Shown in pieces: positions 55,813 through 64,000 of a DNA stretch of 64,000 nt; positions within the stretch are counted from its first letter, which is position 1, and every line of letters starts with the position of its first letter. The stretch lies in the NCBI GenBank assembly GCA_002737365.1, contig NSIL01000010.1, positions 1 through 64,000 of the forward strand, written 5' to 3'. A program made the position numbers and the translations under genes. Below the pieces are notes generated by a model. The model ran no database searches, had not been told where the DNA came from, and was given only the letters and a program-made list of their open reading frames with translations. The DNA is from Acidobacterium sp. GTDB taxonomy: Bacteria > Acidobacteriota > Vicinamibacteria > Vicinamibacterales > UBA2999.

Positions 55813-56820
55813 ATGACGATCACCCCGGCCATCACCGTTCGCGGTCTGCTCGATGCGCAGCCCGAGTCGGTCGGCCTGACCATTGACTTGCTGGCCGGCG
55901 CCAACGGACTTGGGCGCTGCATCACCAGCCCCTACATCCAGAAGACCGGCCTCGCGCTGGCCGGCTTTCACCAGTACCTGCAGGCCGGCCGCATCCTGTT
56001 ATTCGGTGACAGCGAAGTGCGGTTCCTGGAGAGCCTGGCTCCAGCCGCGCGCGCCCTGGCGCTGGCCAAGTGCTTCAACGAGGCGTTGCCCTGCCTGCTC
56101 GTCACCGGTGGCGCCGAGTTGCCGCCTGAAGTGGTGCAGGAAGGCGAGCGCGCTGACCTGCCGATCCTGCGGACGCCGGTGCCAACCGCGACGGCGATCG
56201 GCAAGCTCACGGCCATTCTCGAAGACCGGCTGGCCGTACGCGAGATCATTCATGGCGTGCTGCTCGACATTCTCGGGTTGGGGGTACTAATCGTTGGCGA
56301 CAGTGGCATCGGCAAGAGCGAATGTGCCCTTGACCTGGTCGTTCGCGGCCATCGTCTTGTCGCCGACGACACGGTTGAGGTGCGGCGCCGCGGTGATTCG
56401 ATCGTCATCGGCACCTGTCCAGAGATGACCCGACACCACATGGAAGTACGCGGTCTTGGGTTGATCAACATTCGCGACCTGTTCGGCGTGGCGTCGACCC
56501 GGACTTCGAAGCGGGTCGAACTGGTGGTGCAACTGGATCGCTGGGGCCCTGACCGTGAGTACGATCGCCTCGGTCTCGATGATGCCTCCTACAACCTGAT
56601 CGGCCTCCGAATACCGGTGATCCGCATGCCAGTCGCGCCGGGCCGCAACCTCGCGATCCTGGTGGAAGTGGCCGCCCGCAACCAGCTGCTGCGGATGCGC
56701 GGCATCAACGCCGCGCGCGAACTGGTCAACAAGCTTGATGCCAGCTTGCTCAGCGCCACGGCCCTTGAGCACCCCTTCACTTCAACACCGAAGCATTTGG
56801 AAGAAGACGAGGAGTTGTGA
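55813..56820 (+). CDS. hprK: HPr kinase/phosphorylase
   Basis: Walker A GDSGIGKSECALDLVVRGHRLVADDTVEVRR; MEVRGLGLINIRDLFG. Confidence 0.95.
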   Translation: MTITPAITVRGLLDAQPESVGLTIDLLAGANGLGRCITSPYIQKTGLALAGFHQYLQAGRILLFGDSEVRFLESLAPAARALALAKCFNEALPCLLVTGGAELPPEVVQEGERADLPILRTPVPTATAIGKLTAILEDRLAVREIIHGVLLDILGLGVLIVGDSGIGKSECALDLVVRGHRLVADDTVEVRRRGDSIVIGTCPEMTRHHMEVRGLGLINIRDLFGVASTRTSKRVELVVQLDRWGPDREYDRLGLDDASYNLIGLRIPVIRMPVAPGRNLAILVEVAARNQLLRMRGINAARELVNKLDASLLSATALEHPFTSTPKHLEEDEEL

Positions 56821-57716
56821 ACAAAGCGCGCACCACGCCCATGACCTGGGCTCGTTTCATCGTCTTGACCGGGCTGTCTGGTTCGGGGAAATCGCAGGCC
56901 ATCCGGGCGCTCGAAGACCTCGGCTACTACTGCGTCGACAACCTGCCGGTGTCGCTGCTGCCGGTACTGGCGGAGCTCAGCGAGCGCCAGACCGAACACC
57001 ACCGTGTCGCCGTGGTGATGGATGTCCGCGAGTCACGATTCGTCAGCGACTTCCCGCGCGTGTATCGCCAACTGAAGACCAACAAGCACCTGCGGACCAA
57101 GCTGATCTTCCTGGAGGCCGGTCACGCCGAGCTGGTGCGCCGCTTCAGCGAGACCCGCCGGCCACATCCGCTGGCGCCCGACCGGCCCATCACCGAGGGG
57201 CTCTCGGAAGAGCGCGCGTCACTGCGTATTATTCGGACCATGGCCGACAAGGTCGTCGACACCTCGAAGCTGAACGTTCACGAACTGCGACAGCAGTTGC
57301 GCGAACTGGTGTCGGGGCAGAAGCAGGCTTCGCAGCTGGTGCTGACCGTTCTCAGCTTTGGGTTCCAGAACGGACCCCCGGCGGAGGCGGACGTGATGTT
57401 CGACGTGCGCTTCCTCAAGAACCCGCACTGGGTGCCGGCGCTGCGGCCGCAGTCCGGTCGCGATCCGGCGGTCGCGGCCTACATTCGGCGGCAGCCGACC
57501 GCGCGCGCGCTGATCAAGCGGCTCAACTCGCTGCTGCGCTGGATGGTGCCGTTCTACGTGCAGGAAGGCAAGTCGTACCTGACGGTGGCGATCGGCTGCA
57601 CCGGCGGGCGTCACCGCTCGGTCTACGTGGCCGAGGCGCTAAAGCGTGAACTGTCGGATCTTAAGGGCGTCTCAGCGCGTGTGGCGCACCGCGACCTGGC
57701 GAAAGGGACCCGATGA
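56817..57716 (+). CDS. rapZ: RNase adapter protein RapZ
   Basis: FIVLTGLSGSGKSQAIRALEDLGYYCVDNLPVSLLP...IGCTGGRHRSVYVAE. Confidence 0.95.
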   Translation: MNKARTTPMTWARFIVLTGLSGSGKSQAIRALEDLGYYCVDNLPVSLLPVLAELSERQTEHHRVAVVMDVRESRFVSDFPRVYRQLKTNKHLRTKLIFLEAGHAELVRRFSETRRPHPLAPDRPITEGLSEERASLRIIRTMADKVVDTSKLNVHELRQQLRELVSGQKQASQLVLTVLSFGFQNGPPAEADVMFDVRFLKNPHWVPALRPQSGRDPAVAAYIRRQPTARALIKRLNSLLRWMVPFYVQEGKSYLTVAIGCTGGRHRSVYVAEALKRELSDLKGVSARVAHRDLAKGTR

Positions 57717-58162
57717 TTGCAGTAGTCGTAATTACGCACGGGCAGTTGGCGACCGAACTGGTCAACGCCGCCGAGACGATCGTTGGCGATCTCCCGCACT
57801 TCGCGGCGGTCTCCATCGGCTGGCACGAAGACGTGCAGGATGCCCGCGACGCGATCGCTGCGGCGATTGAACGGGTCCAACAGCCCGGCGGGGTGCTTTT
57901 GGCCACCGACATGTTCGGCGGTACGCCGTCGAACCTCGGCCTGACGTTTCTCAAGGAAGACGCCGTCGAGATCGTCACCGGCGTGAACCTGCCGATGTTG
58001 ATCAAGGCCGCCAACCTGCCCGATGGTCCGCGCCTGACCGACGTCGCGCGAATGCTGCGCGAGCACGGGCGCAACGCCATCTGGGTAGCGTCTGACTTGC
58101 TGACTGGTGCCTCGGGTGCATCAGGTGCCGAGGCGACCAGTGACCGCGGTGCCACTGAATGA
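57713..58162 (+). CDS. PTS mannose-family EIIA component
   Basis: VVITHGQLATELVNAAE...LLATDMFGGTPSNLGL. Confidence 0.92.
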   Translation: MIAVVVITHGQLATELVNAAETIVGDLPHFAAVSIGWHEDVQDARDAIAAAIERVQQPGGVLLATDMFGGTPSNLGLTFLKEDAVEIVTGVNLPMLIKAANLPDGPRLTDVARMLREHGRNAIWVASDLLTGASGASGAEATSDRGATE

Positions 58163-58437
58163 CGACTCGCGAATGCGTGATTCGCAATCGGCTGGGTCTA
58201 CATGCTCGGGCGGCCGCGAAGTTCGTGCACCTCGCGGCCCGGTTCTCGTCGCACATTCGCGTCTCGCGTGATGGCAAGACCATGGACGGCAAGAGCATCA
58301 TGGGCATTTTGCTGCTGGCCGCCGGAGCGGGGATGAGCATCGTGATCACGGCCGAGGGCAGCGACGAAACCGACGCCGTCGACGCGCTCGGCCGGCTGGT
58401 CGAAAGCGGATTTGGAGAAGAGCCGTGGAGCGCCTGA
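58159..58437 (+). CDS. HPr family phosphocarrier protein
   Basis: NRLGLHARAAAKFV (active His) and DGKSIMGILLLAAGAG (Ser-46 region). Confidence 0.94.
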   Translation: MTTRECVIRNRLGLHARAAAKFVHLAARFSSHIRVSRDGKTMDGKSIMGILLLAAGAGMSIVITAEGSDETDAVDALGRLVESGFGEEPWSA

Positions 58438-60170
58438 CCGGTATCGGCGTTTCGCCGGGGGTGGTGCTCGGCCGCGCCGTCGTCCTGACCCAGCGCACCG
58501 AAGTGATGCGCTTTCCGATTCCACCCGAGCGGGTGGAGCAGGAGGTCGCCGCACTGCTTCGTTCACAGGCGGCGTCGCGGCAGCAGCTCCAGGACATCAA
58601 GGCACGCGTCGAACACGGGCCGGGCAGTGAACTGGCGGCGCTCTTCGACGCCCAGTTGCTGATGCTCGACGACCCGATGCTGGTCGGCCGCGCCGAGAGC
58701 ATTGTCCGCGCCGAGCGAGTCAACGCCGCGTGGGCCGTGCATCGCGCCTACGAAGAGCTGTATCACGTGTTCCGGTCGATGGAGGACCCGTACCTGCGTG
58801 AACGCGAGACCGACGTAGCCGATGTGGCCGGCCGGCTCAGGCTCAACCTGCGGCATGGCGCCAAGGGCCCGAAGGAGCTGCTGAGCGAGGTGGACGGACC
58901 GTCCGTGTTGATCGCCGACGAGTTAACGGCCTCGGTCGCCGCACAGCTCGACTGGTCGCGGGTGCAGGCGTTTGCCACCGATGCCGGCAGCCGCACGTAT
59001 CACACCGCTATTCTCGCACGCTCACTCAAGGTGCCGGCCATCGTCGGATTGCACGACGCGTCGCTGCGTATCGCGGCCGGTACCCCGGTGGTCCTCGATG
59101 GCACGACCGGCGAGTTGACCGTCGCGCCGACGCCCGCGCAGATCGACGAAGCGCATCGGCGAGCGACGCCGCCGCGCCGGCGGCGGGCCGCGACGACCGC
59201 GGCAGGCCCGGTCTCGACCACCGATGGCATGCGCATCCGCCTGGAGGCCAACATCGAGCTGCTCGAAGACCTGCCGTTTCTAAATGAGCATGGCGCCGAG
59301 GGGGTCGGCCTCTACCGATCGGAGTTCATGCTGTCGGGACGCCCGATTGAAAGCGTCACCGAAGATGACCAGTACGCGCTGTATCGCAGCCTGATTGAAC
59401 AGGTGGCACCGCGGCCGGTCACTATTCGGACCTTCGACGTCGACGAGCGACACTTCGCCGGTCCCGGTCGCGGTCCGGAACGGCGCCGCACTCGACCGGG
59501 CTTGCGCGGTCTGCGCCTGGGACTCGCCAATCCGGCGGTGCTGAGGACCCAGTTGCGCGCCCTGGTCCGCGCCTCGGCACACGGTCCATTGCGCATCATG
59601 TTCCCGTTCGTGACCGCGGTGGAGGAAGTGCGCGACGCCCGCAAGATGCTGGCGGAGGTTGTTTCCGGCTTCAGTGGAATTGATCCGACGCAGCTCAAGG
59701 TTGGCGCAATGATCGAGGTGCCGTCGGCGGCACTCGCCGCTGATTTGCTGGCACCTGAAGTGGACTTCTTCACCATCGGCACCAACGACCTGATCCAGTT
59801 TTGCCTCGCCGTCGATCGCACCGACGATCGCGTCTCTGATCTCTACGAACCCCTGCATCCGGCCGTGCTGCGATTGATTCGCATCGTCCGCCGCGCCGCC
59901 ACGCGCCATCACATTCCAGTGTCGTTATGCGGCGAGATGGCATCGGACCCGGCGCTGGTGGGACTGCTGGTGGGACTCGGCCTGACGGAGTTCAGCATGA
60001 CCCCCGGCGCCATTCCGATCATCCGGCACGTCGTTGAGGAATTGAGTGCCACCGAGGCGCGACGGCTGGCCAGCCACGCGCTGCGGCTGGCCACGGCTGC
60101 CGAAATCGAGCAATATCTGTTCGACGCGCTGGCCGCGTCGCCCTTTCAAAGGAGTCCGTTTCGTGAGTGA
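58425..60170 (+). CDS. ptsI: PTS enzyme I (phosphoenolpyruvate-protein phosphotransferase)
   Basis: DAGSRTYHTAILARSLKVPAIVGL; GVGLYRSEFML; FFTIGTNDLIQFCLAVDR. Confidence 0.94.
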   Translation: MERLTGIGVSPGVVLGRAVVLTQRTEVMRFPIPPERVEQEVAALLRSQAASRQQLQDIKARVEHGPGSELAALFDAQLLMLDDPMLVGRAESIVRAERVNAAWAVHRAYEELYHVFRSMEDPYLRERETDVADVAGRLRLNLRHGAKGPKELLSEVDGPSVLIADELTASVAAQLDWSRVQAFATDAGSRTYHTAILARSLKVPAIVGLHDASLRIAAGTPVVLDGTTGELTVAPTPAQIDEAHRRATPPRRRRAATTAAGPVSTTDGMRIRLEANIELLEDLPFLNEHGAEGVGLYRSEFMLSGRPIESVTEDDQYALYRSLIEQVAPRPVTIRTFDVDERHFAGPGRGPERRRTRPGLRGLRLGLANPAVLRTQLRALVRASAHGPLRIMFPFVTAVEEVRDARKMLAEVVSGFSGIDPTQLKVGAMIEVPSAALAADLLAPEVDFFTIGTNDLIQFCLAVDRTDDRVSDLYEPLHPAVLRLIRIVRRAATRHHIPVSLCGEMASDPALVGLLVGLGLTEFSMTPGAIPIIRHVVEELSATEARRLASHALRLATAAEIEQYLFDALAASPFQRSPFRE

Positions 60171-60519
60171 ACCGTTGCATCGCGTCGAAAAGCCGTGGGG
60201 ATACGAGTTGTGGTGGGCCCGCACCGATCGCTACGTCGGCAAGCAGATCCACATCAACAAGGGCCACGCCCTCAGCCTGCAGTACCACAACAAAAAGGAC
60301 GAAACGATCTTCGTGTGGTCGGGCCGGATCCTGTTCGAGCGGGAAGTGGACGGCCAGCTCGTCGGCACCGAGATGGGCCCGGGCGAGGCCGTGCACGTGA
60401 CGCCACCGACCGTGCATCGCATGACGGCCATCGAAGACTCAGATGTGCTCGAAGTCTCGACCCCCGAGACGGACGATGTCGTCCGGCTCGAGGATCGGTA
60501 TGGACGGAAGGGAACGTGA
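60163..60519 (+). CDS. cupin domain protein (mannose-6-phosphate isomerase type II C-terminal-like)
   Basis: RVEKPWGYELWWARTDRYVGKQIHINKGHALSLQYHNKKDE. Confidence 0.82.
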   Translation: MSEPLHRVEKPWGYELWWARTDRYVGKQIHINKGHALSLQYHNKKDETIFVWSGRILFEREVDGQLVGTEMGPGEAVHVTPPTVHRMTAIEDSDVLEVSTPETDDVVRLEDRYGRKGT

Positions 60520-60530
60520 CCCAGGTCACG
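60515..60530. terminator. palindrome CGTGACC-CA-GGTCACG between convergent cupin and ssb genes
   Basis: perfect 7-bp arms containing the cupin stop codon; no T-tract. Confidence 0.35.
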
Positions 60531-60544
60531 CAGTTCGGCGTGAC

Positions 60545-60988
60545 CTAGAAGGGGATGTCGTCGTCGGTGACGGGAGCGGGATCGCGCATCGGGTCCTGGT
60601 AGCCGCCGTCGCCGCCCCGTTCCACCTGGCGATCGCCGCCGCGGCTGCCGCCGCCGGCACCGCCGCCGCCGAGCAGCACGATTTTGTCGGCCTTCACCTC
60701 GGTGGTGTAGTGCTTCTGGCCTTCTTTCTCCCACTGTCGCGTCTGGAGGCGGCCTTCAAGATAAATTTGCTTGCCCTTGACCAGGTACGGCTGCAGCGAA
60801 TCGGCCGTCTTGCCCCACAGCACGATGCGATGCCACTCGGTCTGTTCCTTCTTCTCGCCTTCCTTCGACGTCCAGTTTTCCGTGGTGGCAATGCTGAAGC
60901 TCGCCACCGTCTGGCCGCCAGGTGTCACGCGCACTTCGGCATCCTTGCCGAGGTTGCCCACCAGAATCACTTTATTCACGCTGCCCAT
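60545..60988 (-). CDS. ssb: single-stranded DNA-binding protein
   Basis: SVNKVILVGNLGKDAEVRVTPGGQTVASFSIAT; acidic tail ending DDDIPF. Confidence 0.96.
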   Translation of the reverse strand: MGSVNKVILVGNLGKDAEVRVTPGGQTVASFSIATTENWTSKEGEKKEQTEWHRIVLWGKTADSLQPYLVKGKQIYLEGRLQTRQWEKEGQKHYTTEVKADKIVLLGGGGAGGGSRGGDRQVERGGDGGYQDPMRDPAPVTDDDIPF

Positions 60989-61061
60989 GTCTAGTCGCCT
61001 TTCTACCGTGCTATCGCTCTTCGATCGCTGTCGTTGTGTTGCGGTGTTGTGGTGCTCAGAG

Positions 61062-61925
61062 TCAGTCCGCCGGTGGCTTCGCCCGCGCCATCGAGTCGAG
61101 CCGCTGCCTGGCCAGTCGTGACAGGTCCGAGTCCGGGAACAATTTGATCAACGTCTCGTACGCTTCGCGGGCGCGGTCAGGCTGCTTGGTCGCCGCCAGC
61201 GCCAGGCCCATCTTGTAGTAGGCATCCGGCACGCGGTCGCCCTTCGGGTAGCTGGTGACCACGCGATTATAAGCGTCGATCGCCTCAGTGAATTTGCCAT
61301 CCGAGTAATAACAATCACCGATGTACCACTGCGCGTCGTCGGCATTATCGGTGCGGGCAAAGCTCTTGAGATAGGTGTTGAACCCATCGATGCACAGCGT
61401 CCACTGGCCGGCGGTGAAATCGGCCAGCGCGGTGCTGAACAATCGCTGGGGCGACATCCCCGGTGACATCGTCACGGGCGGCGCCGGTGTCAGGGCAGCC
61501 TGCACGTCGCTCGGTGACGCATTCGGATCCACCGGCACCGCTGGGGCTGCGGACATCTCGGGAATCGCGAGGCGCAACGCCTCGACTTCCTGCGACAGAC
61601 TGGTGATGCGCACGTTGCTCTCGTCGATGCGTTCACGGACGATCCGCAGATCTGAGCCAAACTGATCGACGGCCAGCTTCTGATCGGCAAACGACTTGCG
61701 GGTGGCGCCGGCCTGGTCGTCGACGCGAGTTGAAATTGCCTTCAGCTGCGCGCTAATGGCGTCGAGCGCGGCTTGCAGTTGCTGCTGCATCTGCTGGGTC
61801 TGTTCCTGCAGCATGCGGATGTCGGCCATCATTTGCATTTCGCGGCGTGACTGCGCCGCCGCCGGGGCGGCCAACAGCACCGCCGCCGTCAGCACCAGAA
61901 GAGTCGCCGGCAGCCGTCGAGTCAT
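61062..61925 (-). CDS. cpoB: Tol-Pal system protein CpoB/YbgF
   Basis: coiled-coil N-terminus, C-terminal TPR (AQWYIGDCYYSDGKFTEAIDAYNRVVTSYPKGDRVPDAYYKMGLAL); downstream of pal. Confidence 0.86.
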   Translation of the reverse strand: MTRRLPATLLVLTAAVLLAAPAAAQSRREMQMMADIRMLQEQTQQMQQQLQAALDAISAQLKAISTRVDDQAGATRKSFADQKLAVDQFGSDLRIVRERIDESNVRITSLSQEVEALRLAIPEMSAAPAVPVDPNASPSDVQAALTPAPPVTMSPGMSPQRLFSTALADFTAGQWTLCIDGFNTYLKSFARTDNADDAQWYIGDCYYSDGKFTEAIDAYNRVVTSYPKGDRVPDAYYKMGLALAATKQPDRAREAYETLIKLFPDSDLSRLARQRLDSMARAKPPAD

Positions 61926-61935
61926 GCGACCTATC

Positions 61936-62526
61936 TTACTTTGCTGTGATCACGAAATGCGCCCGCCGGTTCTTATCCCAGGCGGCATTGTCGTGGCCGG
62001 CAGCGAACGGAAATTCCTTGCCGTAGCTGACGATCTTGACCTTGTCGGCCGGGATGCCAAGCGAGACCATATAGGTCCGCGCGGCCAGCGCGCGGCGTTC
62101 GCCCAAGGCCAGGTTGTACTCGGCCGTGCCGCGCTCGTCGCAGTGGCCTTCAATCGTGACCTGCCACGCGGAGTACTTCTTCATCACGGCCGCGTTGGCC
62201 TGCAGCACGACCTGGCCGGCGACGCTGACCTCGGAGCTGTCGAGCTCGAAGAACAGCGGCTGCAACGGCGAGTCGCGGTTCAGATCGTCCAGCGACTTCG
62301 AGCCAATGGTGTCTTCGACCGGCATCGGCGGCATCGGCACCGGGACGGGTTCGGACACCGGCGTCGGCGGCGGGGGAGGCGCCGGAGGTGCGGTCATCGC
62401 CGCCGGGGGCGGCGGCATGGGCCGCGCGACTGGCGGCGCCTTCTTCGAACACGCGCCCACCACCACTGAAAGCAGAACCACCATCACCATCAACGCATGT
62501 GCTCGTCTGTTCATATCTGACCTCAA
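61936..62526 (-). CDS. pal: peptidoglycan-associated lipoprotein Pal
   Basis: lipobox VVGACS; OmpA-like VTIEGHCDERGTAEYNLALGERRALAARTYMVSLGIPADKVKIVSYGKEFP. Confidence 0.94.
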   Translation of the reverse strand: MRSDMNRRAHALMVMVVLLSVVVGACSKKAPPVARPMPPPPAAMTAPPAPPPPPTPVSEPVPVPMPPMPVEDTIGSKSLDDLNRDSPLQPLFFELDSSEVSVAGQVVLQANAAVMKKYSAWQVTIEGHCDERGTAEYNLALGERRALAARTYMVSLGIPADKVKIVSYGKEFPFAAGHDNAAWDKNRRAHFVITAK

Positions 62527-62580
62527 CTCAATCCCTGTCGCACTTGTGCGGGTCGTGGCACCGTAGGCACCCTAATCTTT

Positions 62581-63975
62581 CTACTGTGACCAATTCGGCG
62601 TCGTGTTGTTGCCATCCTTGGTGAGCTGTCGCAAGTTACGGCCGTCTCGGTCGACGGTGAAGATCTGGCTGCGGCCGGCGCGCGTCGACATGAAGGCCAG
62701 GTGGCGACCGTTGGGCGCCCACGCCGGGCTCTCGTTGCTGCCTTCGCCAAACGTGATCTGCCGGGTCTCGCCAGAGGCAATCCCCAGGATCTTGATGTCG
62801 AATCCGGGGCCCGTGCGCGCGGTGAAGGCGATTTCGTTGTACGGCGCCGGCGACCAGGTGGCGCGATCGGCATACGACTCGAACGAAATCTGCCGCAGAC
62901 CGGTGCCATCGACATTGATCACGAAAATCTGCGGCTGGCCGCGCCGTTCCGACGTGAACGCGATCTGCGTGCCGGTCGGCGACCAGGTCGGCGTCGAATC
63001 GATCGCCGGGCTGTTGGTGAGCCGGACCAGGTTCGAGCCGTCGCGATTAATCACATAAATCTCAGAGTTGCCATCCCGGCTCGAGGTGAAGGCGAGCCGC
63101 GAGCCGTCAGGCGAGAACGCCGGCAGCCAGTTCTGGCCCACGCCCCTGGTCGGCGACTCCATCGTCCCGGCGAAGATGTTCGAGATTAGCAGGTCGGGCG
63201 CACCCGATCGGTACGACGTGTAGGCGATCGACCGGCCATCGGGTGACCAACTGGGCGTCAGGTTCATGGTGCGGTTGATCGTGATCCGGCGCGGATTGGC
63301 GCCGTCATAGTCGGCGATGAACACTTCCTTGACGTCGCGCTTCTCAACCGTCGCCAGCACCGCTTCGCGATTGCGGTCGGAAATAAACGTCAGCTTGGTC
63401 TTGGCAACGCCGCGCAGCTGCCGCTGCGAGTCGTGCAGTTCGTCGGACATGGTGTGCGCGTAGACGCGGGGATTGGCGCCCGAGCCCGTGTACTCGCGGC
63501 CGTACGCCGACTGCCGCGCGCGGACGTTATACAGGCGCATCTCGACCCGCACACCAGTCGGCGTCTTTTGCACCGTGCCAATCAGCACCCCGTCGGCGCC
63601 CAGTTCGCGCCAGCGATCGAACGGTACGGCATCGATCGAGCCGGCCACTGGAATCGACTTGTAGGTGTCCCGCGGGATCAATGCGAACTCCCGCTCGAAG
63701 TCGAGGTCGGCATAGAGCACCTCGCTGATGACGCGGGCCGCGTCCTGCGTTTCGCGATCGGGCGACAGCGCCAACAAATCGGGAACCGCCAGGCGCGGCG
63801 GCGAGCCGGGTTCGCCAGTCAGGCGCAGTTCAACGCTGGTCGGCTGCGATGGCGTTGCGGCTTGCTGCTTGCCCGCCGTAGCCGTTGCGGAGGTGGGCTG
63901 GGCCGTCAGCACCGCGGAGGCTGCCAGCACCGCCACACCCAGGAGCTTTGTCGCAATGGATTTCGTCATACTCAC
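62581..63975 (-). CDS. tolB: Tol-Pal system beta-propeller protein TolB
   Basis: repeated WSPDGRSIAYTSYR/FSPDGSRLAFTSSRDGNSEIY/WAPNGRHLAFMSTR blades. Confidence 0.95.
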   Translation of the reverse strand: MSMTKSIATKLLGVAVLAASAVLTAQPTSATATAGKQQAATPSQPTSVELRLTGEPGSPPRLAVPDLLALSPDRETQDAARVISEVLYADLDFEREFALIPRDTYKSIPVAGSIDAVPFDRWRELGADGVLIGTVQKTPTGVRVEMRLYNVRARQSAYGREYTGSGANPRVYAHTMSDELHDSQRQLRGVAKTKLTFISDRNREAVLATVEKRDVKEVFIADYDGANPRRITINRTMNLTPSWSPDGRSIAYTSYRSGAPDLLISNIFAGTMESPTRGVGQNWLPAFSPDGSRLAFTSSRDGNSEIYVINRDGSNLVRLTNSPAIDSTPTWSPTGTQIAFTSERRGQPQIFVINVDGTGLRQISFESYADRATWSPAPYNEIAFTARTGPGFDIKILGIASGETRQITFGEGSNESPAWAPNGRHLAFMSTRAGRSQIFTVDRDGRNLRQLTKDGNNTTPNWSQ

Positions 63976-64000
63976 GTTCTCTGCTCTTTACCGAACGTAC

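Overview
High-GC, densely coded bacterial chromosome window, about 60 protein genes and 2 tRNAs. An Acidobacteriota-type origin is my inference from gene content and style, not demonstrated. Most of it is core genome: clpB (5' part), a DnaJ-class protein, ECF sigma/anti-sigma, truA, surE, kup, apt, mutS, tsaB-rimI, psd-pssA, guaA, dnaE, accA, recJ, an lptCA-like gene, lptB, rpoN, hprK, rapZ, a PTS EIIA/HPr/EI set, ssb, and cpoB-pal-tolB. Accessory content includes two TA-like pairs, a cytochrome c/PHM-like + PQQ dehydrogenase + sulfatase operon, and a small island near 40-42.4 kb. The strongest unexplained signal is a population of short palindromic or tandem repeats, several with a 5' GTAG head like RAYT-associated REPs. 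They sit on gene boundaries and in places appear to be translated: inside the TruA C-terminus, in the signal-peptide region of a PQQ dehydrogenase, and as an 18-bp tandem repeat supplying three in-frame TTG start candidates. Other leads: a 54-codon hydrophobic ORF coupled to kup (absent from the ORF track), a KimA-like transporter convergent with kup, and a sulfatase fused to an MBL-like domain with an altered metal motif. No homology search, folding or alignment software was run. Family calls are from recognising motifs in the translations.
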